Shown here piece after piece: positions 15,972 through 25,109 of a stretch of 64,000 nucleotides of DNA. This DNA comes from Arthrobacter sp. PAMC25564. Lineage in GTDB: Bacteria; Actinomycetota; Actinomycetes; Actinomycetales; Micrococcaceae. Below the pieces are notes generated by a model, which searched no databases, was not told the DNA's origin, and was given only the letters and a program-made list of their open reading frames with translations. The stretch lies in NCBI RefSeq assembly GCF_004798705.1, contig NZ_CP039290.1, positions 3,224,001 through 3,288,000 of the forward strand. The letters are read 5' to 3'. Every line of letters starts with the position of its first letter. The stretch's first letter is position 1. Made by a program: the position numbers and the translations under genes.

Positions 15972-17390
15972 ATGCCGACGATGACCACGACAGCTATCAC
16001 CGCACCGGCCCCGATCAATGCCAGCTCACCGGACTGGCTGCAGCTCAAGGCTGCCGCCACCGCCCTGCAGGCACTCCAGGTCAAGGACGGATCCGTGCCG
16101 GAGCCCGCCTTCCATGAGTCTGCCGCCGGATACGTCGGGACCATCACGGCAGCGATCACTGCCCTGGCGCCCGCCTTTCCGCACGACGCCCGTTACCTGG
16201 AACTCCTCGCCACCGACTTCACCCGGTGGGCCGCCGGCGGCTTCGGTGTGCCGGACTTCCTGGATTCGCTGCTGGCCTTCCAGCCGCAGCAGCACCGGGT
16301 CAATGGCCTGCAGCACCTTGTCGTCTTCCCGATGTACACCCAGAACGGGAGCACCAGCCGGCTCGTCGAGGCTGTGCTGATCGAGGTGATCTGGCCCGAT
16401 TTCGTCGCCGGCCTCGAGGAGGGCGGGTACTCCAACAAGCTCTTCGTGCCGGTCCGCTTCCTGGATTTCACACCCGGCTACAACACCAACTCCGCCGTAC
16501 TGTTCCCGGAGACGGTCGCCGTCCGCGAAACCCCCAGCTTCACCTGGGGCGCCATCTTCGCCGACCGCGAAGCCGCCCGCTTCCGGCGCGTCGTCCGCGC
16601 CGCCGCGGACATCACCTCCCTGCAGCTTCCCGAGGACGCCGCTTCCCTGCTCGAGAACCAGCAGCTGACCCAGGAAACATTTGTCATGTGGGACCTCATC
16701 CACGACCGCACCCACATGCGCGGGGACCTGCCCTTCGACCCCTTCATGATCAAGCAACGCATGCCGTTCTTCCTGTACTCGCTCGAGGAACTGCGCTGCG
16801 ACCTCACCGCCTTCCGCGAATGCGTGAAAATCGAGAAGGATGAAGAAGCGGACCCGGAGGCACGCCGGCACGCCAAACTGGTCCAGTACGCCGTCATCTT
16901 CGACCGGATCTTCCGCTTCGCCATCACCGGTAGCCGCGTCCGCAACTACGACGGCCTTGGCGGCCAGTTGCTCTTCGCCTGGATGCACCAGCACCATGTC
17001 CTGCACTGGACCGACAGTAAGCTCAGCATCGACTGGGACGAGGTTGCCGACGTCGTGGTTGACCTTGGCGCCCGGATCGAGGAGCTCTACTGGCGGTCGA
17101 TCGACCGCCCGAAGACCGCCCACTGGCTGGCCGCCTACGAGCTGATCTCCGGCACCGTCACCCCCAACCCGGCTTCCGCCTGGGCCAAGGGGCCCGGCGC
17201 CCTGCCGCTGGCCGGTCCGCCGCGCGGCCTCACCGACCAGGTGCTCGACGACGAGTTCCCGCTCTCCATGTTCTACGAGGCCCTGGAGAAGAAGATGCGG
17301 CCGGTCATCGAGTCCACGGCCGGCATCACGGGCATGTCTGATACCGGCACGGCAGCCGGCACTGCAAGCACAGCCATAAACGCCGGATGA
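15972..17390 (+). CDS. DUF6421 family protein
   Basis: A 472-residue soluble protein matching the actinobacterial DUF6421 family. A conserved-looking block WDLIHDRTHMRGDLPFDPF with two His and two Asp residues could bind a metal, and AWMHQHHVLHWTD is a second His-rich segment. No function is established. It overlaps the downstream SDR gene by 4 nt (ATGA at 17387), and this DUF6421-SDR pairing suggests the two act on the same metabolite. The ATG at 15972 follows AGAAAGGCGC. Confidence 0.8.
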   Translation: MPTMTTTAITAPAPINASSPDWLQLKAAATALQALQVKDGSVPEPAFHESAAGYVGTITAAITALAPAFPHDARYLELLATDFTRWAAGGFGVPDFLDSLLAFQPQQHRVNGLQHLVVFPMYTQNGSTSRLVEAVLIEVIWPDFVAGLEEGGYSNKLFVPVRFLDFTPGYNTNSAVLFPETVAVRETPSFTWGAIFADREAARFRRVVRAAADITSLQLPEDAASLLENQQLTQETFVMWDLIHDRTHMRGDLPFDPFMIKQRMPFFLYSLEELRCDLTAFRECVKIEKDEEADPEARRHAKLVQYAVIFDRIFRFAITGSRVRNYDGLGGQLLFAWMHQHHVLHWTDSKLSIDWDEVADVVVDLGARIEELYWRSIDRPKTAHWLAAYELISGTVTPNPASAWAKGPGALPLAGPPRGLTDQVLDDEFPLSMFYEALEKKMRPVIESTAGITGMSDTGTAAGTASTAINAG

Positions 17391-18136
17391 GCGCCGGACG
17401 CACTTTGAACGTGCTGGTCACCGGCGGCAGCGGGCCGTCGGGGATCGCCGCCGCGCGGGCCCTGCAACAGGCCGGCTTTACGGTCTTCACCGTCGGCTCG
17501 GACGGGCCACGCATCGAGGCCGCCGCCGCCGAGGCCGGCAGCGGCGTCACCCCGCTCGTCTGCGACCTCGCCAGCCTGGCCGACGTCCGCGCCTTGCGGG
17601 CGAGCGTCGCCGGCATGGCCGGAAGCGTCGACGGCGTCATCCACCTGGTGGGCGGCTGGCGCGGGGCCAAGGGCATCACGGACCAAAGCGACGAGGACTG
17701 GGAGTTCCTGGAACGCGGCGCCATCACGACGCTGCGGAACGTCACGCGGGTCTTCTACGACGACCTCGAGGCCTCGGACACCGGGCGCTTCGCGATGGTC
17801 TCCTCCACCGCCGTCGGCAAGCCGACGGCGGCAGTTGCCAGCTACGTGGCAGCCAAGGCCGCCGCCGAGGCCTGGACCCTGGCCGTCGCCGACGGCTTCC
17901 ACCGCGGGCAGTCCGGCCACCAGCAGGAAGGCCCGAATCGCGAGAACCCGGTGCAGCACAGCGCCGCGGTGATCTTTGTGGTGAAGGCCCTCGTCGACGC
18001 GCGGATGCGCGCGAAGTCCCCCGAACGCACCTTCCCCGGGTTCACCGACGTGGAGGAACTCGCGGCCGCCGCCGTTGGACTCTTCGCCAGCCCCGCGGCG
18101 GAACTGAACGGCCGGCGGCTGCTGCTTAGCCGCTGA
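17387..18136 (+). CDS. short-chain dehydrogenase/reductase
   Basis: Classical SDR of 249 residues: cofactor loop TGGSGPSG (residues 12-19), NAG-equivalent region HLVGGWRG, catalytic Ser at 139/140 (MVSSTAV), Tyr153 and Lys157 (SYVAAKAA). The cofactor is NAD(P). The usual PG motif after the active site is replaced by a polar GHQQEGPNRENP stretch, so the substrate loop is unusual. It is translationally coupled to DUF6421 (4-nt overlap), which suggests a shared pathway not identifiable from sequence. Confidence 0.85.
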   Translation: MSAGRTLNVLVTGGSGPSGIAAARALQQAGFTVFTVGSDGPRIEAAAAEAGSGVTPLVCDLASLADVRALRASVAGMAGSVDGVIHLVGGWRGAKGITDQSDEDWEFLERGAITTLRNVTRVFYDDLEASDTGRFAMVSSTAVGKPTAAVASYVAAKAAAEAWTLAVADGFHRGQSGHQQEGPNRENPVQHSAAVIFVVKALVDARMRAKSPERTFPGFTDVEELAAAAVGLFASPAAELNGRRLLLSR

Positions 18137-18161
18137 GCCCGGATCTCCCTAGACTGAAAGC

Positions 18162-19289
18162 GTGAGCAAATCGATGACAAGCACGGTTCAAACAAGCACG
18201 GCTGAAACAAGCACCGTTGAAACTGGCCCTGCGGGTGCTGCGGTGCGGCTGCACGATCCCGCTGTCCGCGGCTTCGCCTCCGACAACTACTCGGGTGTCC
18301 ACCCCGAGGTGCTGGCGGCCCTGGCAGCCGCCAACGAGGGCCACCAGGTCTCCTACGGCGAGGACGACTACACGGCCCGGCTGCAGCAGCTCATGGAGGA
18401 GCACTTCGGCGAAGGGATCGAGTGCTTCCCGGTCTTCAACGGCACCGGCGCCAACGTCCTGTCGCTGCAGTCCCTGCTGCCGCGCTGGGGCGCGGTCATC
18501 TGCGCCTCCACGGCCCACATCAACATGGACGAGAACGGCGCGCCGGAGCGGATCGGCGGGATCAAACTGCTCCAGGTCCACACCGGCGACGGCAAGCTCA
18601 CCCCTGAACTCATCGACCAGGAAGCCTGGGGATGGGGCGACGAGCACCGCGCCCAGCCGCTTGCCGTCTCCATCACCCAGACCACGGAACTGGGCACCTG
18701 CTACGCCCCGGAGGAGGTCCGGGCGATCGCTGAGCATGTCCACTCCAAGGGCATGAAGCTGCACATGGACGGCGCCCGCCTGGCCAACGCGGCCGCCCAC
18801 CTGGACGTGCCGCTGCGGGCCTTCACGCGCGACGCCGGTGTGGACATCCTGTCGTTCGGCGGCACCAAGAACGGCCTGCTCTTCGGCGAAGTCGTTGTGG
18901 CCCTGAACCCGGAAGCCGCGCATGGGCTGGTCTACCTGCGCAAGATGAACATGCAGCTGGCCTCCAAGATGCGGTTTATGTCCGCCCAGTTCATCGCCCT
19001 GCTGGACGGTGACCTGTGGCTGCGTTCGGCCTCGCACGCGAACGCGATGGCCGCCCGGCTGCGCGCCGGGGTGGAGTCGATTCCCGGCGTCGAGCTGACC
19101 CAGAAGACGGAGTCCAATGGCGTCTTCGCCATCCTGCCGGCCGGGGCAGCGGAGCGGCTGCGCAAGTCCTTCCGCTTCTACGACTGGAACGAGGCCGCGC
19201 GGGAAGTCCGCTGGATGTGCTCCTTCGACACCACCGAGGAAGACGTTGATTCCTTCATCGCCGCCATCAGGCGCGAACTCGGAGCCTAG
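18162..19289 (+). CDS. threonine aldolase family PLP enzyme
   Basis: Fold-type I PLP enzyme of the low-specificity L-threonine aldolase (beta-eliminating lyase) family, cleaving threonine to glycine and acetaldehyde. The family motifs are DNYSGVHPEV, FNGTGANVLSL, HMDGARLANAAA (Asp of the PLP pocket) and SFGGTKNGLL with the Schiff-base Lys236. The first 27 residues are a Thr/Ser-rich extension encoded by a 15-bp triplicated repeat and are absent from most family members; the ATG at 18174 could be the real start, in which case the extension is shorter by four residues. It lies 25 nt after the SDR gene. Confidence 0.88.
   Translation: MSKSMTSTVQTSTAETSTVETGPAGAAVRLHDPAVRGFASDNYSGVHPEVLAALAAANEGHQVSYGEDDYTARLQQLMEEHFGEGIECFPVFNGTGANVLSLQSLLPRWGAVICASTAHINMDENGAPERIGGIKLLQVHTGDGKLTPELIDQEAWGWGDEHRAQPLAVSITQTTELGTCYAPEEVRAIAEHVHSKGMKLHMDGARLANAAAHLDVPLRAFTRDAGVDILSFGGTKNGLLFGEVVVALNPEAAHGLVYLRKMNMQLASKMRFMSAQFIALLDGDLWLRSASHANAMAARLRAGVESIPGVELTQKTESNGVFAILPAGAAERLRKSFRFYDWNEAAREVRWMCSFDTTEEDVDSFIAAIRRELGA
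18177..18221 (+). repeat. 15-bp in-frame triplicate inside the aldolase N-terminus
   Basis: Three units of the form ACAAGCACGG[T/C]T[C/G]AA run from 18177 to 18221, encoding TSTVQ-TSTAE-TSTVE. The unit length is a multiple of three, so copy number can change without a frameshift. Confidence 0.9.
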
Positions 19290-19362
19290 CTCCGGCAGGT
19301 GCGGGCCCGGGCGGGCGGCGAGCCTGCCGGGCCCCGGGCCAAGCGTTGCATAACCTTCCATT

Positions 19363-20022
19363 GTGAACTCACTCGACCAGGTTCCGGCAGATTTCCTTTT
19401 TGCCCTGGGAACTCTTCGACACGCGAGATGCCGCCCTGAGTTGCGCCTGGACGAGATTCCGGCGCCCTCACGGCTTGCACCCTTTGCCGTGGCACTGGGG
19501 GCGGAAGTCATTGTGCCCGGGGATGCGGCCGGATCCGGCGCCGCCCACGGGCCGGCGGGTGCGGGCTTCGAACCGGCTTCCGGCAGCGACGAGGTGGAGC
19601 TGGCCACCGGCCGTTTCATCCTGCTCCACGATCCCGAGGGCTCGGCCGTCTGGGACGGCGAATTCAGGATCGTCACCTACATCAGGGCCCAGCTCGAGCC
19701 CGAAATGGGCAACGACGAAATGCTCGGCTCCGTTGCCTGGGACTGGCTCGTGGAGGCGCTGCAGAACCATCAGGCGCCCTACCGTTCGGCCGGGGGCACC
19801 GCCACACGGGTGCTTTCCGAAAGCTTCGGCACGCTCGCCGACAGGCCCGACTCGATCGACATCGAACTCCGGGCTTCCTGGACCCCGGCCGGCCCGGACA
19901 TCACCTCGCATCTGGAGGCATGGTCGGACATGGTGTGCACTTTCGCCGGACTCCCCCCGCTCCCCGAGGGCGTCACCGCCCTGCGCCGGCGGCGGCCCGG
20001 CCATGCCCCGGCCCAGGCATGA
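19363..20022 (+). CDS. DUF3000 family protein
   Basis: A 219-residue protein of the actinobacterial DUF3000 family, recognised by the context directly upstream of ribonuclease D and by segments such as FRIVTYIRAQLEPEMGNDEM and LGSVAWDWLVEAL. Function is unknown; no catalytic motif or membrane segment is visible. The GTG start at 19363 is used. A Gly/Ala-rich insertion (residues about 50-70) interrupts the conserved core. It is expected to be soluble and may be co-expressed with rnd, which begins 62 nt downstream. Confidence 0.8.
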   Translation: MNSLDQVPADFLFALGTLRHARCRPELRLDEIPAPSRLAPFAVALGAEVIVPGDAAGSGAAHGPAGAGFEPASGSDEVELATGRFILLHDPEGSAVWDGEFRIVTYIRAQLEPEMGNDEMLGSVAWDWLVEALQNHQAPYRSAGGTATRVLSESFGTLADRPDSIDIELRASWTPAGPDITSHLEAWSDMVCTFAGLPPLPEGVTALRRRRPGHAPAQA

Positions 20023-20084
20023 GGCGGCCTGTTCCGCTGCCGGCGCGGTCATTGACCCCGTGGTGTCGGTAAACTGTTGTCATC

Positions 20085-21443
20085 ATGACCCCTCAAAATC
20101 CGGAAATCACCACGGCCGGCGCCGTACCAAATAAGACAGAGGCCGCTGACACCACAGCCCACATCACGGTGGAGGGCTTCGACAGCCTGGTGCCCGAGGT
20201 CATCGACCTCGATGCCCCCCGCGACGGAGTGCCGCTCGTCATCGAAACCCAGGCTGGCCTCGAACGCTGCGCCGCTGCCCTCGCCGCAGGCCACGGCCCG
20301 GCCGGAGTTGATGCCGAACGCGCCTCCGGCTTCCGCTACGGCCAGCGTGCCTTCCTGGTCCAGATCCGCCGCGAAGGCTCCGGTACCTGGCTGATCGATC
20401 CAGAGCCCTTCGGGGACCTGCGGATCGTCAACGACGCCCTGCGGGGAGTGGAATGGATCCTGCACGCCGCGAGCCAGGACCTCCCCTGCCTCTCCGAACT
20501 CGGCATGTGGCCTGACAAACTCTTTGACACCGAACTCGCCGCCCGCCTTGCCGGGCTGCCGCGGGTGGGACTCGCGGCCGTGATCGAGCAGCTCCTGGGC
20601 TTCGGACTGGCAAAGGAGCACTCCGCCGCCGATTGGTCCACCCGCCCGCTCCCGGAGCCGTGGCTGCGCTACGCGGCCCTCGACGTCGAGGTCCTGACCG
20701 AGCTGCGCGAGGAACTCATTGAACTCCTGCTGGCCGACGGCAAACTCGAATTCGCCGAGCAGGAATTCGCGGCCATCCTCGAGGCCGGCCAGGCGCCGCC
20801 CCGCGTCGACCCATGGCGGAAGACCTCCGGACTGCACCAGATCCGCGACCGCCGCCAGCTGGCCGCCGTCCGTGAACTCTGGCTGGAGCGCGACTCGCTG
20901 GCCCAGAAACGCGACGTCGCCCCGGGCCGGCTCATCCCCGATTCGGCCCTCGTGGCCGCTGCCAAGGCGATGCCCACCACCGTGCCGCAGCTGCTCGGTA
21001 CCAAGGGTTTCCACGGCCGCGCGGCACAGCGCGAAGCACCGCGGTGGCTGCGCTGCATCAGCACGGCCAGGAACCTGGAGGAGTTGCCTCCCCTGCACCT
21101 GGCCACCAACGCTCCCCCGCCCCCGCGGGTCTGGGCCGACCGGGACCCCGAAGCCGCCGCACGGCTGGCCACCGCCCGTCCCATGCTGCAGGCCAAGGCC
21201 GAGGAACTGAATCTGCCGGTCGAGAACCTGCTGACGCCTGACTACCTTCGCCGCGTGGCCTGGCGCCCGCCGGCGGAACTCAGCGAGGAAGGCGTGGCCG
21301 AGGAGCTCCAGAACCTTGGGGCGCGCCAATGGCAGATCGAGATCACCGCACCGCTGATCACCGGGGCCTTCCTCGACCCGCAGCCGCTTCCGGCCAAAGA
21401 GCCCAAGGCGGCAGCCGAGGCAGTCCCCGGCGCCACCCCCTGA
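20085..21443 (+). CDS. rnd: ribonuclease D (DEDD 3'-5' exonuclease with HRDC domain)
   Basis: 3'-5' exoribonuclease involved in tRNA and stable RNA maturation. The 452-residue protein has the DEDDy exonuclease domain (D76 and E78 in GVDAERASGF; LHAASQDLPCL motif II; YAALDVEVL motif III with Tyr/Asp), then an HRDC domain around residues 240-320 (WRKTSGLHQIRDRRQLAAV). A long C-terminal segment follows, as in other actinobacterial members. ATG at 20085. In many actinobacteria dxs follows rnd; here fadA-fadB and four other genes separate them and dxs is on the other strand. Confidence 0.93.
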   Translation: MTPQNPEITTAGAVPNKTEAADTTAHITVEGFDSLVPEVIDLDAPRDGVPLVIETQAGLERCAAALAAGHGPAGVDAERASGFRYGQRAFLVQIRREGSGTWLIDPEPFGDLRIVNDALRGVEWILHAASQDLPCLSELGMWPDKLFDTELAARLAGLPRVGLAAVIEQLLGFGLAKEHSAADWSTRPLPEPWLRYAALDVEVLTELREELIELLLADGKLEFAEQEFAAILEAGQAPPRVDPWRKTSGLHQIRDRRQLAAVRELWLERDSLAQKRDVAPGRLIPDSALVAAAKAMPTTVPQLLGTKGFHGRAAQREAPRWLRCISTARNLEELPPLHLATNAPPPPRVWADRDPEAAARLATARPMLQAKAEELNLPVENLLTPDYLRRVAWRPPAELSEEGVAEELQNLGARQWQIEITAPLITGAFLDPQPLPAKEPKAAAEAVPGATP

Positions 21444-21471
21444 CAATCGGCCCCACCCCTCCTTGCCAGCT

Positions 21472-21491
21472 ATGTTACTCACAAGTAACAT
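21472..21491. promoter_or_regulatory. TetR-type operator candidate upstream of fadA
   Basis: Arms ATGTTACT (21472-21479) and AGTAACAT (21484-21491) are exact complements separated by CACA. The TTACT-N4-AGTAA form is typical of TetR-family operators that control fatty-acid genes in Actinobacteria. It is 85 nt before the fadA start, near where a promoter would be, with TTGATTGATG just downstream. The regulator is not in the window. Confidence 0.6.
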
Positions 21492-21575
21492 GTTGATTGA
21501 TGTTGCCCGGATCACCCTTGCCATTGGCCACCACCGCCACGGTCCCGGCACCCCTGTCCCAAGGAGGAGTACCAC

Positions 21576-22898
21576 GTGAGCCAAGCCCGCCCAAGCGGAG
21601 AACACAGCAGCGGAAAGCCCAGCAGCGCGAATTCCCGTACGGCAGGTCCCCGCGCCGCGGGACTCCGCGCCGTCCGCGATATCGTCTTTGTCGATGGTGT
21701 CCGCACCCCATTCGGCCGCGCGGGAGAAAAGGGCATTTACGCCGGCACCCGTGCCGATGACCTCGTGGTCAAATGCATCCGCGAACTGATGCGCCGCAAC
21801 CCCTCGCTGCCCGCCGGGCGGATCGACGAGGTTGCCATCGCGGCCACCACACAGACCGGTGACCAAGGCCTGACCATCGGCCGCACCGCCGCCCTGCTCG
21901 CCGGACTTCCCCGGACCGTGCCCGGCTTCGCGATAGACCGCATGTGCGCCGGCGCGATGACCGCCGTGACCACGACGGCGAGCGGCATCGGCTTCGGCGC
22001 CTACGACGTCGTGATTGCCGGCGGCGTCGAGCATATGGGCAACCATCCGATGGGCGCCGGCGCGGACCCCAACCCGCGCTTTATGTCCGAACGGATCGTG
22101 GATCCGGCCGCCCTGAATATGGGCAACACCGCCGAGAACCTGCACGACCGCTTCCCCGCGATCACCAGGGACCGGGCCGACGCCTACGCCGTCGCCTCGC
22201 AGGAAAAGCTGGCCGCGGCCTACGCCAAGGGGCAGATCCAGCCCGACCTGGTCCCGGTCGCCACGATGAAGCCGGGCCAGGGCTGGACGGTCAACACCGT
22301 GGACGAGCCGCCGCGCCCGGGCACCACCGTCGAGGACCTGGCCGGACTGCGGACCCCGTTCCGCGCCCACGGCCGGGTCACCGCGGGTAACGCCGCCGGA
22401 CTGAACGACGGCGCCACCGCGGCCCTGCTCGCCTCCGCCGACGCCGCCGAGGAGCTTGGTCTGCCGGTCAGGATGCGCCTGGTGGCCTACGCCTTCGCCG
22501 GCGTCGAACCCGAGGTCATGGGCATCGGGCCGGTCCCTGCCACCGAGAAGGCCCTGAAGAACGCCGGGCTCGGCATCGAAGACATCGGCCTGTTCGAGAT
22601 CAACGAGGCTTTCGCCGTCCAGGTCCTGAGCTTCCTGGACCACTTCGGCATCGCCGACGGCGACCCCCGCGTCAACCGCTACGGCGGAGCGATCGCCGTC
22701 GGACACCCGCTCGCCTCCTCCGGGGTGCGGCTGATGAACCAGCTGGCCCGGCAGTTCGAGGAGGACCCCAGTGTCCGCTTCGGGCTGACCACCATGTGCA
22801 TCGGTCTGGGCATGGGCGCCACGGTGATCTGGGAGAACCCGCACCACACTGATTACGGCACGGAATACACCACCACCGAGACTGGAGCCACCGCATGA
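21576..22898 (+). CDS. fadA: acetyl-CoA C-acyltransferase (beta-oxidation thiolase)
   Basis: Thiolytic cleavage of 3-ketoacyl-CoA, the last step of fatty-acid beta-oxidation. The nucleophile C124 is in DRMCAGAMTAV, H377 in AVGHPLASSG and the second catalytic C408 in MCIGLGMGATV, with NDGATAALLAS and FEINEAFAV as further thiolase signatures. The first 33 residues are a Ser/Arg/Gly-rich extension before the normal thiolase start; the GTG at 21576 is supported by AAGGAGGAG 8 nt upstream, so the extension seems genuinely translated. It overlaps fadB by 4 nt (ATGA), so the two form the trifunctional complex pair. Confidence 0.94.
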   Translation: MSQARPSGEHSSGKPSSANSRTAGPRAAGLRAVRDIVFVDGVRTPFGRAGEKGIYAGTRADDLVVKCIRELMRRNPSLPAGRIDEVAIAATTQTGDQGLTIGRTAALLAGLPRTVPGFAIDRMCAGAMTAVTTTASGIGFGAYDVVIAGGVEHMGNHPMGAGADPNPRFMSERIVDPAALNMGNTAENLHDRFPAITRDRADAYAVASQEKLAAAYAKGQIQPDLVPVATMKPGQGWTVNTVDEPPRPGTTVEDLAGLRTPFRAHGRVTAGNAAGLNDGATAALLASADAAEELGLPVRMRLVAYAFAGVEPEVMGIGPVPATEKALKNAGLGIEDIGLFEINEAFAVQVLSFLDHFGIADGDPRVNRYGGAIAVGHPLASSGVRLMNQLARQFEEDPSVRFGLTTMCIGLGMGATVIWENPHHTDYGTEYTTTETGATA

Positions 22899-25063
22899 GC
22901 GCCGCCGATTTCCGCAAGCTTGCCGAGCTTTTCCCGAACGAGACGGTCACCCATTCCTACGTCCAGGACATTGAGCTACCGGCCGTGGACGGCAAGAGCC
23001 CCGGCACCTTCGCCCTGATCACCCTCGACAACGGCCTGGACCACTCCAAGCCCACCACTCTCGGGCCCAACACGCTCGTGGAACTTGGGACCGTCCTGGA
23101 GGGGCTGAAAGAGCGCGCCGCCCGCGGCGAGATCGCCGGCGTCGGCGTCACCGGCAAGCCGTACTTCCTGGTGGCCGGCGCGGACCTGTCCACGGTCAAG
23201 TCGGTCAGCGGCCGCGAGCAGGGCCTCTGGATGGCCCAGCTCGGCCACGAAGTCTACGCCACCCTGGCCAACCTGGGCGTGCCGAGCTTCGCGTTCATCA
23301 ACGGACTGGCCCTGGGCGGCGGCCTGGAGATCGCACTGCAATCCACCTACCGCACCGTGTCCACCGGAGCCGGGGCGCTGGCCCTGCCGGAAGCCTTCAT
23401 CGGCCTGATTCCGGGCTGGGGCGGGGTCTACATCCTGCCCCGGCTGATCGGCCCGGAAAACGCCGTCAAGGTCATGATCGAAAACCCGCTGAGCAACAAC
23501 CGAACCCTCACCGGTCCGCAGGCGTATGAGCTGGGCGTGGCGGACGCCATCTTAGAGCCGGCGGACTTCGTGGAACAGTCCGTGGCCTGGGCCGCGAAGG
23601 TCATCGCCGGCGCCGTGACGCCTGGGCGTGCCAATGCCGTCGACCCCGCAGAGCCGGAGGTCGCCGTGCGCTGGACGGCCGCCGTCGCCAAGGGCCGTGC
23701 CTTCGTCGAGGCCAGGACTTCCAACGCCTCCCCGGCCCCCGCCAAGGTCCTGGACGTGATGGAAGCAAACCGCACCCTGGGCCAGGCGGAGTCCGCAGAG
23801 CTGGAATGCGAGACCCTCGCAGACCTCATGCAGACCGACGAGTTCCGCTCCACCGTCTACGCCTTCCTGGACCTCGTGCAGCGACGCGCCAAGCGCCCGG
23901 CCGGCGCCCCGGACCGCAAGCTCGCCCGCCCGGTGACCAAGGTCGGCGTCGTCGGCGCCGGCCTGATGGCCGGTCAGCTGGCTCTCCTCTTCGCCCGCCA
24001 GCTCAAGGTGCCCGTGGTGCTGACGGACATCGACCAGGCCCGGGTGGACAAAGGCGTGGGCTACGTCCGTGCCGAGGTTGACAAGCTGCTGGCGAAGGGG
24101 CGGATCAGCGCGGACGCTGCCAACCGGACCCGGGCGCTGGTCACCGGCTCGGTCTCCAAGGAGGTCTTCGCCGACGCCGACTTCGTAATCGAGGCCGTCT
24201 TCGAAGAGCTCGGCGTCAAGAAGCAGGTCTTCAAGGAACTGGAGGCCATCGTTTCCCCAGAGTGCATCCTCGCCACCAACACCTCCTCGCTGTCGGTCAC
24301 GGCCATGGCTGAGGACCTGGAACACCCGGAGCGCCTGGTGGGCTTCCATTTCTTCAACCCGGTGGCCGTGATGCCGCTGCTGGAGATCGTCCGCGCCCCG
24401 AAGACCGACGACGCCGTGCTGGCCACCGCCTTCGAGCTCGCCAAGGGGCTCAAGAAGTCTGCCGTTCTGGTCAAGGATGCTCCGGCGTTCGTGGTCAACC
24501 GCCTCCTGCTGCGCCTCATGGGCGAAGTCACCGCCGCCTTCGACGAGGGCACCCCCGCCGAGGTGGCGGACAATGCGCTGCGGCCGATGGGCCTGCCGAT
24601 GACGCCGTTTGTCCTCGGCGCCATGGTGGGGCTGCCCGTGGCCCAGCACGTCCAGGAATCCCTGCACACCGCCTTCGGGGACCGCTTCACCATCTCGCAG
24701 AACCTGCAGAAGCTGATCGACAACGGCGTGAAGTCCATCTGGGATCCCGCGTCGCAGCAGGCAGGCAAGCCCGTTATCCCGGCCGGGACCCTGGCGCTGA
24801 TGTCCTTCGGCACCACCCCGTCCACCGCCGGGGAGGTCCTGCGCCGCACGCAGGACGCCCTTGCGGAGGAAATCGGCCTGATGCTTAACGAAGGCGTGGT
24901 GGCCGGGCCGGAGGAGATCGACCTGTGCATGATCCTGGGTGCCGGCTGGCCGATGTTCCTCGGCGGCATCACCCCGTACCTTGACCGGGTGGGAGCCTCG
25001 GAGCGGGTCAACGGCCGGAAATTCCTGGCGGCCGGGGTTGCATCGGAGCCGGCCCGGGCCTGA
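22895..25063 (+). CDS. fadB: fatty-acid oxidation multifunctional protein (enoyl-CoA hydratase / 3-hydroxyacyl-CoA dehydrogenase)
   Basis: A 722-residue two-domain enzyme. The N-terminal crotonase domain (about 20-300) has the oxyanion and substrate loops in VAGADLSTVK and NGLALGGGLEIAL with acidic residues in LPEAFIGLIPGWGG. The C-terminal NAD-dependent dehydrogenase starts at VGVVGAGLMAGQLA, contains TNTSSLSVTAMA, the catalytic His in VGFHFFNPVAVMPLLE and the KDAPAFVVNRLL segment. The usual GxGxMG fingerprint reads GAGLMA here. Partner of the thiolase FadA upstream; together they run the last three steps of beta-oxidation. Confidence 0.94.
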   Translation: MSAADFRKLAELFPNETVTHSYVQDIELPAVDGKSPGTFALITLDNGLDHSKPTTLGPNTLVELGTVLEGLKERAARGEIAGVGVTGKPYFLVAGADLSTVKSVSGREQGLWMAQLGHEVYATLANLGVPSFAFINGLALGGGLEIALQSTYRTVSTGAGALALPEAFIGLIPGWGGVYILPRLIGPENAVKVMIENPLSNNRTLTGPQAYELGVADAILEPADFVEQSVAWAAKVIAGAVTPGRANAVDPAEPEVAVRWTAAVAKGRAFVEARTSNASPAPAKVLDVMEANRTLGQAESAELECETLADLMQTDEFRSTVYAFLDLVQRRAKRPAGAPDRKLARPVTKVGVVGAGLMAGQLALLFARQLKVPVVLTDIDQARVDKGVGYVRAEVDKLLAKGRISADAANRTRALVTGSVSKEVFADADFVIEAVFEELGVKKQVFKELEAIVSPECILATNTSSLSVTAMAEDLEHPERLVGFHFFNPVAVMPLLEIVRAPKTDDAVLATAFELAKGLKKSAVLVKDAPAFVVNRLLLRLMGEVTAAFDEGTPAEVADNALRPMGLPMTPFVLGAMVGLPVAQHVQESLHTAFGDRFTISQNLQKLIDNGVKSIWDPASQQAGKPVIPAGTLALMSFGTTPSTAGEVLRRTQDALAEEIGLMLNEGVVAGPEEIDLCMILGAGWPMFLGGITPYLDRVGASERVNGRKFLAAGVASEPARA

Positions 25064-25072
25064 CGTGCCGCC

Positions 25073-25109
25073 CGGCGGGTACCGGGCCCCCAGCTTCGGC
25101 TACCCGCCG
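25073..25109. terminator. hairpin shared by the convergent fadB and nucleoside hydrolase genes
   Basis: CGGCGGGTA (25073-25081) pairs with TACCCGCCG (25101-25109) around a 19-nt loop. It starts 10 nt after the fadB stop and covers the minus-strand stop codon of the nucleoside hydrolase. No U tract. Confidence 0.5.

Noticed and set aside
20049..22847. 932-codon open frame on the minus strand over rnd and fadA
   Set aside because: Antisense shadow: it lies opposite two well-identified genes, and its translation is Gly/Arg/Val/His-rich low-complexity sequence without family motifs, as expected in high-GC DNA.
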